Source of the DNA: a virus
IMG/VR virus record: IMGVR_UViG_3300010885_058168
Coordinates: 1-21,430 of that record
Direction: 5' to 3' (one strand)
DNA: 21,430 bases
Of the stretch, positions 10,969 to 15,871 are shown one piece after another. Within the stretch, counting starts at the first letter, position 1; every line of letters starts with the position of its first letter. Under the pieces are notes generated by a model. That model was not told where the DNA came from. It saw only the letters and a program-made list of their open reading frames with translations, and did no database searches. The translations under genes and the position numbers were made by a program.

Positions 10969-11129
10969 CTGACAAACAACTTCTAATAGCGGTGATGGTG
11001 TTCTGCTACACCATCCTGATCTCGATCTTTATCACGCGCAGGATAGTCAAGCGACGTGAAGCTATGATCCAGCCTCTCCTTGGAGTGGTAAGGCCAGATC
11101 CCGATAAGTTTACAAACGATCAAGGGTAG
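10965..11129 (+). CDS. Single-TM membrane protein, 54 aa
   Basis: ATG 10965 overlaps the upstream stop (ATGA). The 54-residue product has one membrane segment (LLIAVMVFCYTILISIFI, residues 6-23), then a strongly basic patch (TRRIVKRREAM) and a polar tail with PDPDKF. By charge the C-terminus is cytoplasmic. It is translated with the preceding two-TM protein, so the pair may work together in the membrane. The end of the gene contains the TTTACA -35 box of a separate promoter at 11109-11137. Confidence 0.74.
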   Translation: MTDKQLLIAVMVFCYTILISIFITRRIVKRREAMIQPLLGVVRPDPDKFTNDQG

Positions 11130-11137
11130 GTTATAGT
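11109..11137 (+). promoter_or_regulatory. Sigma70-type promoter TTTACA-N17-TATAGT
   Basis: TTTACA (11109-11114), a 17-bp spacer and TATAGT (11132-11137) make a conventional -35/-10 promoter, unlike the TGATATAAT elements. The start is expected near 11144, at or next to the ATG at 11145. Confidence 0.6.
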
Positions 11138-11168
11138 TCTACCAATGACACAATACGGAGGTGAATCA

Positions 11169-11492
11169 ATGCAGGGAACAGTTCAACGTGACAGGCACTA
11201 CGTCTATGCAACCTGTGAACGATGCAGTGAGCAGAACGTTCTCGTGTACGAACGCGATGGCATGTTGCTCTGCGCTGAGGATACCCGCAGGTGGATCGCT
11301 GCTAACCCAGCGAAGCAGACCTGCGACAGATGCGGTGACACGCGCAACGTGCTGCGTGATCCGTCACACCGACGTAACGAGTACCTATGCACGAGCTGCC
11401 ACAGTGATGATGGCTTCATTGCAACGGACACCGTCACAGGTCGAGCCTTTGTCTCGGCCGTGACATCACCAAAAAGTAAGAAAACCCGGTAG
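11169..11492 (+). CDS. Zinc-binding protein with three CxxC, 107 aa
   Basis: ATG 11169 follows ATACGGAGGTGAATCA, an excellent Shine-Dalgarno. An in-frame ATG at 11145 coincides with the expected transcript start and could be used as a leaderless start, adding eight residues. The product has CERC (residues 16-19), a lone Cys near 35, CDRC (residues 52-55) and CTSC (near residues 74-77), a pattern of one or two zinc ribbons, with a basic tail ending KSKKTR. DNA or RNA binding is usual for such proteins but not shown here. It probably forms an operon with the HTH gene at 11536. Confidence 0.78.
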   Translation: MQGTVQRDRHYVYATCERCSEQNVLVYERDGMLLCAEDTRRWIAANPAKQTCDRCGDTRNVLRDPSHRRNEYLCTSCHSDDGFIATDTVTGRAFVSAVTSPKSKKTR

Positions 11493-11535
11493 CAAAAGTT
11501 ACCGCTACACATTACGCAAGAAAGAAGGACACATC

Positions 11536-11736
11536 ATGGAAGATGTAACCACAGCAACAGCGGCCGTGACACCACAAGCTGCAGCAACGCTCTACACGGC
11601 CGGCAAGCCGGTTGTCGAAGTCGCCAAGGAACTTGGTATCACCTACGGTCGCGCTCGCAAGTTGATCGCTACCTCAGGTACACCAATCCGAGACTCCTCA
11701 AGCCGTCTACTCGGCCGCACACGACCAATCAAGTAG
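11536..11736 (+). CDS. Small HTH protein, 66 aa
   Basis: ATG 11536 follows AAGAAAGAAGGACACATC. After an Ala/Thr-rich start, residues 18-48 read LYTAGKPVVEVAKELGITYG then RARKLIATSGTPIRDSS. This is the resolvase/MerR-like trihelical HTH with G-K-P-V-x-E-V-A-K-E-L-G-I, followed by an arginine-rich tail (RLLGRTRPIK). It is a DNA-binding protein by fold. It lies 43 bases after the zinc protein with no new promoter, so it is probably cotranscribed. The target is unknown. Confidence 0.78.
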   Translation: MEDVTTATAAVTPQAAATLYTAGKPVVEVAKELGITYGRARKLIATSGTPIRDSSSRLLGRTRPIK

Positions 11737-11742
11737 CAACAC

Positions 11743-11913
11743 ATGCCTAATTGGTTGAATCGTTTTAAAGACATGGTCTGGCCCGCGATCCTTGCGGTCC
11801 TGTTCCTGACCCTGTCAATAGGAACAGCCTTCCTGACCCCTGAGAAGGGATCTCAGGCTGTTTCACTGGGATTGGCTGGCGTTACCATGGCGCTACTGGC
11901 CACCCGGGTCTAG
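11743..11913 (+). CDS. Two-TM 56-aa membrane protein, holin candidate
   Basis: ATG 11743 lies six bases after the HTH stop; the ribosome-binding site is weak (AAGTAGCAAC). The 56-residue product has a positively charged start (NWLNRFKD), a hydrophobic segment at residues 12-31 (VWPAILAVLFLTLSIGTAFL), a short PEKGS turn and a second segment at residues 39-54 (AVSLGLAGVTMALLAT), ending RV. Size and hairpin topology fit small class II-like holins, and the lytic enzyme gene is about 1.4 kb downstream. Other small membrane proteins in the window fit nearly as well, so the holin call is tentative. Confidence 0.65.
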   Translation: MPNWLNRFKDMVWPAILAVLFLTLSIGTAFLTPEKGSQAVSLGLAGVTMALLATRV

Positions 11914-11915
11914 AA

Positions 11916-11959
11916 CCCTCGAGCTGCCAAGCTCACGTTATTTGGCTTCTCCTCGGGGG
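11916..11959 (+). terminator. Interrupted hairpin before P24
   Basis: CCCTCGAG near 11916 can pair with CTCGGGG (11952-11958) outside an inner GCCAA (11926-11930)/TTGGC (11941-11945) stem. Internal loops make it weaker than the other stems, and no T-run follows. Confidence 0.4.
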
Positions 11960-11960
11960 C

Positions 11961-11981
11961 ACCTGATATAATAGATTTATC
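11961..11981 (+). promoter_or_regulatory. Extended -10 promoter P24
   Basis: ACCTGATATAATAGATTTATCA; -10 at 11967-11972; leader about 26 nt. CTCC-TGA-GGAG (11988-11998) can pair, placing the GAGGAGGA Shine-Dalgarno of the next gene in a small stem. Confidence 0.85.
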
Positions 11982-12004
11982 AACATGCTCCTGAGGAGGA
12001 CCAA

Positions 12005-12586
12005 ATGACAACAATGACGGAAATACACAACGCGGCTTCGGCAGCTCAGATGAACTTCATCAACGACCTACTCGCATCACGTCAGATGACTGACGACGTA
12101 CGCGAGGGCTTCACCGCGATGGTGAACGCACCTAGCTTCACCAAGAAGCAGGCTTCAATGGTTATCGACACCCTAAAGCTAATGCCGAAGGCAATCAACC
12201 CTGCGGCGGCAGCTACCAAGTCTCCAATGGCGGAAGCACTTTCACTCGTGCCTAAAGCACGCTACGCGGTGCCTGTCAACGAAGTTGACTTACTGCTCAG
12301 CTCAACGCCTCTAACTGGTGACCTGCTGTTCATCGAGGTACGCGAGTACAACGGCCACTTATACATGCGCCGTCTGACTGGCGCACCTGGTGGATTCAGC
12401 CGCTGGAAGATGGAAAGTGCAGACGTCATCACGCTTGCAAAGCACATCGCCACTGACTCCTACAAGTACACCAAGATGTTCGGCGAGCACTACAGCTGCT
12501 GCGGTAAGTGTGGTGCTGAACTTACCGATCCACTGAGCCGCCAACTTCTGCTTGGTCCAACCTGCCGACAAGCCTTCGGGCTCTAG
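12005..12586 (+). CDS. DUF6011-type zinc-motif protein, 193 aa
   Basis: ATG 12005 follows CTGAGGAGGACCAA. The N-terminal part (residues 12-60) is helical with AAQMNFINDLLASRQM and FTKKQASMVIDTLKLMPKA, a pattern seen in many actinophage proteins. The middle is beta-rich (DLLFIEVREYNGHLYMRRLT). The C-terminus holds YSCCGKCGAELTDPLSRQLL then LGPTCRQAFGL, the C-x2-C...G-P-x-C-R zinc motif of DUF6011, which appears at the ends of many phage DNA-metabolism proteins. Exact role unknown; nucleic-acid-related function is inferred from family context. The Shine-Dalgarno may be partly hidden in a hairpin. Confidence 0.83.
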   Translation: MTTMTEIHNAASAAQMNFINDLLASRQMTDDVREGFTAMVNAPSFTKKQASMVIDTLKLMPKAINPAAAATKSPMAEALSLVPKARYAVPVNEVDLLLSSTPLTGDLLFIEVREYNGHLYMRRLTGAPGGFSRWKMESADVITLAKHIATDSYKYTKMFGEHYSCCGKCGAELTDPLSRQLLLGPTCRQAFGL

Positions 12587-12591
12587 GCGGG

Positions 12592-12600
12592 TGATACTAT
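12592..12600 (+). promoter_or_regulatory. Extended -10 promoter, TGATACTAT type
   Basis: TG (12592-12593), A, TACTAT (12595-12600), just after the DUF6011-type gene. Start expected near 12607, giving a leader of about 28 nt to ATG 12635. It differs from the 27 repeated elements at TATAAT and lacks their flanks. Confidence 0.5.
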
Positions 12601-12634
12601 GGAATCACTAGACCCCAAGAAGAGAGGCGGCACC

Positions 12635-12814
12635 ATGGCCGACAAAGCACCAGTTGCCTACCGAGTTGTAGCTAAGAACAGAGACGGCGATGTTGTCTCC
12701 GACAGCTACGTCGCACCTGACGACTATCAACTCGTTGCCAAGGTACTACGTCAAGAGATGTTCACCGTTACGGTTGAGCCAGTAGACGAACTCCCCGATG
12801 GAGTAAAGCTGTAG
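12635..12814 (+). CDS. Hypothetical 59-aa protein
   Basis: The start is ATG 12635, preceded by AGAGAGGCGGCACC; an in-frame ATG at 12599 lies inside the -10 box and is rejected. The 59-residue product is a compact alternation of strands and one helix: VAYRVVAKNRDGDVVSDSYV, then DDYQLVAKVLRQEMFTVTVE. No Cys or membrane segment. It is followed by the terminator at 12831-12864. No family is recognised. Confidence 0.75.
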   Translation: MADKAPVAYRVVAKNRDGDVVSDSYVAPDDYQLVAKVLRQEMFTVTVEPVDELPDGVKL

Positions 12815-12830
12815 CTCCACAGCTCAGCTA

Positions 12831-12864
12831 AGTAAAGCGCTTGCAGCAATACCTGCGCTTTGCT
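12831..12864 (+). terminator. Terminator-like hairpin
   Basis: AGTAAAGCGC (12831-12840) pairs with GCGCTTTGCT (12855-12864), 10 bp with one G-U and a 14-nt loop. ATTTC follows, a weak T-run. The loop can also form GCAG/CTGC. Confidence 0.6.
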
Positions 12865-12928
12865 ATTTCACTAAAATGAAGAAACAAACTGATCCAGGTA
12901 AGCTGGGTCACTACGGAAGGACAACAAC

Positions 12929-13273
12929 ATGTGGTTATTCACAGAAACAGGATTCATCTCAGCAGTAAGACATCGTGACAAACCAGGTCACATGATGGTG
13001 CGTGCACGAGACAAGGAATCACTCGAGACGCTCGCGGCAATTGCGGCAAGCGACATCACACGAACGCCAACGGCTGACTACCCGTACCGAACGATAGTCA
13101 CCGACAATGATCTCACGACTTTCACGAGTGCCGCAGTCGACAGCCTTGACTACGACAACTTCAAAAGTCGTGTCGCAGTATCACGCGGGTACGACTATGC
13201 CCATGCCTTGATGGCAGTGTGGTCTGCAATGCACGACGTCGAGGATACAAAAGCTCGTCAACGATCTGCATGA
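12929..13273 (+). CDS. Conserved phage hypothetical (MWLFT family), 114 aa
   Basis: ATG 12929 follows ACTACGGAAGGACAACAAC. The opening MWLFTETGFISAVRHRDKPG, then VRARDKESLETLAAI, is a pattern I recognise from many actinobacteriophage and plasmid hypotheticals; the function is unknown. The centre has a strand with PYRTIVTDNDLTTF, and the C-terminal half is helical (YDYAHALMAVWSAMHDVE). The leader carries a 7-bp hairpin (GATCCAG/CTGGGTC, 12891-12909) just ahead of the ribosome-binding site, like several P-series leaders. A TAAAAT at 12872-12877 could be its -10, without a convincing -35. Confidence 0.82.
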   Translation: MWLFTETGFISAVRHRDKPGHMMVRARDKESLETLAAIAASDITRTPTADYPYRTIVTDNDLTTFTSAAVDSLDYDNFKSRVAVSRGYDYAHALMAVWSAMHDVEDTKARQRSA

Positions 13274-13306
13274 CCCTATCCCCTAACTAAGGAGGCGGAA
13301 CCGCCC

Positions 13307-13957
13307 TTGATAGCTCCCCATAACAAGACGGCACTAACGCTCATTGCATACGCGTTTGCGCTCACCGGAGTGCTTGCAGTAGTGCAGCAACCACAAGACC
13401 CTAAAGCCGTGGCAGCAGCCGTCATCGCAAAGCACAACGCGGTACCTGCTAAGCCGAAGGCCACGCACTCAGCTAAGCCGACAGCTTCAGTTGAGCCGAG
13501 AACAACAGCAACATCACGTGAACGGAAGCAAACTGGCTTAGGTTACTCGTCCTACGCTGGAGTTCACCAGCTAAACGGAGTTCAGCTTGCCGACATTCTC
13601 TGGCGAGCCGGCTTCAAAGGTGTTGCGCATCGCACGGCCTGGGCGATTGCCAACCGTGAGTCAGGCCGACGTCCAGGTGCGTACAACGGCAACCTCGGGA
13701 CCGGAGACAACTCCTACGGGTTGTTTCAGATCAACATGCTTGGTAGCCTGGGTCCGAGCCGGAGAGCTGCCTACGGCATCTCAAGCAACGCGGCTCTATT
13801 CGATCCATTGACCAACGCCAAGGCTGCATTTAAGCTGAGTCGTGGCGGTCGTGACTTTGGCGCCTGGGGAATTGGTCCCAATGCCTATCGCTCAGGAGCT
13901 GGTGAGTACACCATTTCCAAGTTCTACTCCAGCTATCCAGGTGATCTTCAGCCATAG
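13307..13957 (+). CDS. Membrane-anchored lysozyme/transglycosylase-like lytic protein
   Basis: This 216-residue protein begins with a short N-terminus, one hydrophobic segment at residues 8-25 (ALTLIAYAFALTGVLAVV) and an Ala/Lys/Thr-rich linker (residues 30-75). It then has a lysozyme-like domain: GVQLADILWRAGFKGVAHRT, AIANRESGRRPGAYNGN with the catalytic-type Glu in NRES, and TGDNSYGLFQINMLGSLGP, the Y-G-L-F-Q-I-N signature. This fold cleaves peptidoglycan glycan strands. The leading segment is a signal or anchor, so the enzyme is either exported for lysis or a virion-associated wall enzyme. The start is TTG 13307 with AAGGAGG 13-19 bases before it; no in-frame ATG exists. GGCG-GAAC-CGCC (13293-13304) can fold between Shine-Dalgarno and start. 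Confidence 0.82.
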   Translation: MIAPHNKTALTLIAYAFALTGVLAVVQQPQDPKAVAAAVIAKHNAVPAKPKATHSAKPTASVEPRTTATSRERKQTGLGYSSYAGVHQLNGVQLADILWRAGFKGVAHRTAWAIANRESGRRPGAYNGNLGTGDNSYGLFQINMLGSLGPSRRAAYGISSNAALFDPLTNAKAAFKLSRGGRDFGAWGIGPNAYRSGAGEYTISKFYSSYPGDLQP

Positions 13958-13960
13958 CTT

Positions 13961-14005
13961 AAAAAAGAGTTAGACACACGGTTAGTCACGTGTGTCTTTC
14001 TTTTT
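13961..14005 (+). terminator. Rho-independent terminator, bidirectional
   Basis: AGACACACG (13972-13980) and CGTGTGTCT (13989-13997) form a 9-bp stem with an 8-nt loop, followed by TTTCTTTTT and preceded by AAAAAAGA. It is the best intrinsic terminator in the window and can work on either strand. It ends the lytic-enzyme unit. Confidence 0.88.
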
Positions 14006-14012
14006 AACATGT

Positions 14013-14033
14013 ACCTGATATAATAGATCTATC
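14013..14033 (+). promoter_or_regulatory. Extended -10 promoter P25 with 5' hairpin
   Basis: ACCTGATATAATAGATCTATCA; -10 at 14019-14024. The leader has CGCGG (14035-14039) pairing with CCGCG (14050-14054). Leader about 45 nt to ATG 14076. Confidence 0.85.
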
Positions 14034-14075
14034 ACGCGGTAAACGAAATCCGCGAATGACGGAAGGACGGAATCC

Positions 14076-14315
14076 ATGACTAAATGGTGCCTGTTGAAGA
14101 CGAGCGATGGTGCTCGTGGAGTGAACGACAAGAAGAAAGTGTACGAGGTAACGCTTGACGGCAACACCGTTCGTACAAGTTGGGGAATGGCTGAGAAGTC
14201 AGCTCGTCAATCTGCGACTGTGGTCTACCACTCAGAAGGTCGCGCACGCCAAGAGGCGATGGTCAAGGTTCAAGAGAAGCTTGGCAAAGGATACGTGTTA
14301 GCCTACACGGTCTAA
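14076..14315 (+). CDS. WGR-domain protein, copy 3
   Basis: ATG 14076 follows ATGACGGAAGGACGGAATCC. The 79-residue product again is one WGR-like domain: TKWCLLKTSDGARGVNDKKK, VYEVTLDGNTVRTSWGMAEK, then SARQSATVVYHSEGRARQEA and GKGYVLAYTV. It lacks the TGTTVTMS block shared by copies 1 and 2 and is the most diverged of the three, but keeps the RARQEA block of copy 1. Differences cluster in the loop before WGM and the segment after RQ, the surfaces likely to set binding preference. The hairpin at 14322-14351 follows. Confidence 0.88.
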   Translation: MTKWCLLKTSDGARGVNDKKKVYEVTLDGNTVRTSWGMAEKSARQSATVVYHSEGRARQEAMVKVQEKLGKGYVLAYTV

Positions 14316-14321
14316 CAAGAC

Positions 14322-14351
14322 TTGCGTGACGTTCTTCGTTGCGTCACGCGA
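14322..14351 (+). terminator. Hairpin after WGR copy 3
   Basis: GCGTGACG (14324-14331) pairs with CGTCACGC (14342-14349), extended by T-G and T-A at the base. No T-run. It is first of a series of hairpins; its sequence is not like those after WGR copies 1 and 2. Confidence 0.6.
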
Positions 14352-14385
14352 CGACCTGGACAAGTCGATAAACTGTCCACCTTCT

Positions 14386-14417
14386 AGGTTCGCGGCTCAA
14401 ATAGCGCGGACCTTTTT
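14386..14417 (+). terminator. Rho-independent terminator
   Basis: AGGTTCGCG (14386-14394) pairs with CGCGGACCT (14405-14413), 9 bp with one G-U and a 10-nt loop, followed directly by TTTTTCT. A separate GGACA/TGTCC hairpin (14358-14378) precedes it. Confidence 0.8.
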
Positions 14418-14419
14418 CT

Positions 14420-14440
14420 ACTTCATGCTTTTGAAGTTTT
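14420..14440 (+). terminator. Second rho-independent terminator in tandem
   Basis: ACTTCA-TGCTTT-TGAAGT (14420-14437) followed by TTTCT. It is short and AT-rich and stands two bases after the tract of the previous terminator. Confidence 0.55.
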
Positions 14441-14480
14441 CTAGTTGAGCTGCTCTGTACATTTGCATGTAGTGGGATCT

Positions 14481-14501
14481 ACCTGATATAATAGATCTAT
14501 C
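14481..14501 (+). promoter_or_regulatory. Extended -10 promoter P26 with 5' hairpin
   Basis: ACCTGATATAATAGATCTATCA; -10 at 14487-14492. CGCGG (14504-14508) pairs with CCGCG (14517-14521) across 8 nt. The leader closely resembles that of P25. About 44 nt to ATG 14543. Confidence 0.85.
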
Positions 14502-14542
14502 AACGCGGTACAGAATCCGCGACCGACGGAAACGAGAAACTC

Positions 14543-14788
14543 ATGGAACTTCTAGATACACTAAAAACCTACCGAGTAGGTACATTAGCATTCATGCTGT
14601 TAGACACTCTACTGATCATCGCAGTTGTTCTTAACTGGGATTACCTATCAACTGTCCCAGTCTGGGGCGAAGGTTACGATGTGCCGAACGTTGCTAACTG
14701 GTTAGCGTTGGTCTTTGGCTCACTGTTCCTCATCCCAGTCGCGATGGTAATCGACGAAGTCGCTGACACCTACTTCGACATCGTTTAA
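14543..14788 (+). CDS. Two-TM membrane protein, 81 aa
   Basis: ATG 14543 follows GACGGAAACGAGAAACTC. The 81-residue product has two hydrophobic segments: residues 14-30 (LAFMLLDTLLIIAVVLN) and 53-70 (WLALVFGSLFLIPVAMVI). They are separated by an outside-type loop rich in Trp, Gly and Asp (DYLSTVPVWGEGYD), and the acidic tail is DEVADTYFDIV. A basic residue before the first segment (TYRVG) suggests both ends in the cytoplasm. It resembles the 10729 protein in topology and size, with an acidic D-x-x-A tail in both, so they may be distant paralogues. Function unknown. Confidence 0.78.
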   Translation: MELLDTLKTYRVGTLAFMLLDTLLIIAVVLNWDYLSTVPVWGEGYDVPNVANWLALVFGSLFLIPVAMVIDEVADTYFDIV

Positions 14789-14804
14789 CCAATAAACGTA
14801 AGGT

Positions 14805-14829
14805 TGCCGCAGGTAAATTGCCTGCGGCA
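14805..14829 (+). terminator. Hairpin before P27
   Basis: TGCCGCAGG (14805-14813) pairs perfectly with CCTGCGGCA (14821-14829) around TAAATTG. No strong T-run (GCTCCATTTCATC follows). Confidence 0.68.
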
Positions 14830-14846
14830 GCTCCATTTCATCATCT

Positions 14847-14867
14847 ACCTGATATAATTAAACTATC
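14847..14867 (+). promoter_or_regulatory. Extended -10 promoter P27 (variant)
   Basis: ACCTGATATAATTAAACTATCA; -10 at 14853-14858. It is the last copy and the only one with TTAA in place of AGAT after the -10. The leader holds CG-C-GGC (14870-14875) facing GCC-A-CG (14880-14885). About 43 nt to ATG 14908. Confidence 0.8.
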
Positions 14868-14907
14868 AACGCGGCACAAGCCACGGAAAATGACGGAGGA
14901 CAGAATC

Positions 14908-15198
14908 ATGACATACATAGTTATCTCAAAGCACCAGGGCGCACTTCACATCGACGGCCTTGAAGCTGCTACCAAGCCAGTATCTTGGATCTGCGACGAA
15001 GACAAGATCAACGAAGAAGGCTACGTGCCTTACATGGCTGAATCAGCCTGCGCAGCAATTACCCGCATCGGCAGCTTCCGCTTCGAACACAAGAAGTTCG
15101 AGGAGCTAGCTGAGCTGCTCTCCTACATGGACACTGCGCGACAGCTATACAAGGTCTGCAAGCGCTGCGAAAAGGCGCTGCAAGCCCTGGGCAACTAG
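14908..15198 (+). CDS. Hypothetical 96-aa protein
   Basis: The start is ATG 14908 after ATGACGGAGGACAGAATC; a frame from 14818 would begin upstream of P27 and is rejected. The N-terminal part is beta-like (YIVISKHQGALHIDGLE), with WICDEDKINEEGYVPYMAES in the middle. A Cys near residue 64 and the C-terminal CKRCEKALQALG (CxxC) could form a metal site. The helix EELAELLSYMDTARQLYKVC leads into the CxxC. A 7-bp hairpin overlaps the stop codon. It is the last gene of the TGATATAAT array. No family is recognised. Confidence 0.78.
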   Translation: MTYIVISKHQGALHIDGLEAATKPVSWICDEDKINEEGYVPYMAESACAAITRIGSFRFEHKKFEELAELLSYMDTARQLYKVCKRCEKALQALGN

Positions 15199-15204
15199 CC
15201 CAGG
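15186..15204 (+). terminator. Hairpin over the stop codon
   Basis: CCTGGGC (15186-15192) pairs with GCCCAGG (15198-15204), with the TAG stop spanning loop and stem. GGCGC-TT-GCGCC and CGCCGC...GCGGCG (15211-15216 with 15230-15235) follow, so 15186-15235 is a run of G+C-rich stems without a T-run. This closes the early array. Confidence 0.55.
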
Positions 15205-15235
15205 CGCTTGCGCCGCGGGAAATGTCATAGCGGCG

Positions 15236-15244
15236 TGATACAAT
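15236..15244 (+). promoter_or_regulatory. Extended -10 promoter, TGATACAAT type
   Basis: TG (15236-15237), A, TACAAT (15239-15244). The start is expected at about 15251, directly at ATG 15252. First promoter of the packaging region. Confidence 0.6.
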
Positions 15245-15275
15245 TTGGAACATGACAAACTACGAGGAGACGCAC

Positions 15276-15848
15276 ATGCGCAAACCAATAAAACAACTTC
15301 ACATACTTCCTGATGACGTGGTAGCTCGCTTTGCGGGCATCACCACACATCATCCAGACCGAGACGGCTACATGAAGGCGCTGCGCGAACGGGGTTGGAC
15401 ACTTGAGTCCATCGCCCATGCAGCAGGACAGATGAGCCGTGAGCGCGTGCGACAGGTCTGCAATGAGACTCCGCTCGCTGAGGCGCTGCGCGTAGCGCTG
15501 CTCGGCTACCCAGTTCCAGAGCCGCCGTTCAACGAGATCATCATCAATCCTCCGCCTGTTCACATTGAGCCGGCTCCTGAAACTTTAGCTCGGCTCCTTG
15601 AGCTACAGCCGCTGGCTCAGCAGGTGCGATCTAACTCACCACGCTACCGCAAGGAGTCTGAGGACTACACGGCTCTCCTCGACCATGCTCACAGGGTCGA
15701 GGGAGTGACCCTGTACCGTTTGGCTAAGCGCCTTGGCATTACGCATGGCGCAATTCGTTTTCGCCTAGTACGTTACGGCTACCTCGAGACAAACGGCACC
15801 AGCAAGGTCTATCAAAAAATAACTGAGGCTAATCGCGCTAAGTTGTAG
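15276..15848 (+). CDS. Two-HTH DNA-binding protein A, small terminase candidate
   Basis: The 190-residue product has an N-terminal helix-turn-helix around residues 30-60 (LRERGWTLESIAHAAGQMSR then ERVRQVCNETP, like sigma region 4 or GntR-type helices). It has a Pro-rich linker (residues 75-95), a LELQPLAQQVRSNSPRYRKE segment, and a second HTH near residues 145-172 (GVTLYRLAKRLGITHGAIRF). ATG 15276 has GAGGAG six bases before it. An in-frame ATG at 15252 coincides with the transcript start and could be a leaderless start. It lies 23 bases before terL, where the DNA-recognising small subunit gene usually is; that identification is inference. A paralogue lies at 18744-19253. Confidence 0.8.
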   Translation: MRKPIKQLHILPDDVVARFAGITTHHPDRDGYMKALRERGWTLESIAHAAGQMSRERVRQVCNETPLAEALRVALLGYPVPEPPFNEIIINPPPVHIEPAPETLARLLELQPLAQQVRSNSPRYRKESEDYTALLDHAHRVEGVTLYRLAKRLGITHGAIRFRLVRYGYLETNGTSKVYQKITEANRAKL

Positions 15849-15857
15849 TACTAGCGG

Positions 15858-15865
15858 TGTACTAT
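15858..15865 (+). promoter_or_regulatory. -10 box TACTAT at the terL start
   Basis: TG-TACTAT (15858-15865) puts the start at about 15872, the terL ATG. No -35 is apparent and no ribosome-binding site precedes the ATG, consistent with a leaderless message. Translation after read-through from 15236 is the alternative. Confidence 0.5.
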
Positions 15866-15871
15866 GTACAC

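Noticed and set aside
194-14867. CRISPR-like array from the 27 repeats
   Set aside because: Repeats are 140-1900 bp apart, contain promoters and are separated by genes; no spacer pattern or cas gene.
194-14867. Stoperators or start-associated sequences as in cluster A or K mycobacteriophages
   Set aside because: Those have different consensus sequences; these elements are all in one orientation and are themselves perfect extended -10 boxes.
15225-15563. 112-codon - strand frame
   Set aside because: Antisense to HTH protein A, with no ribosome-binding site; a shadow of its codon usage.
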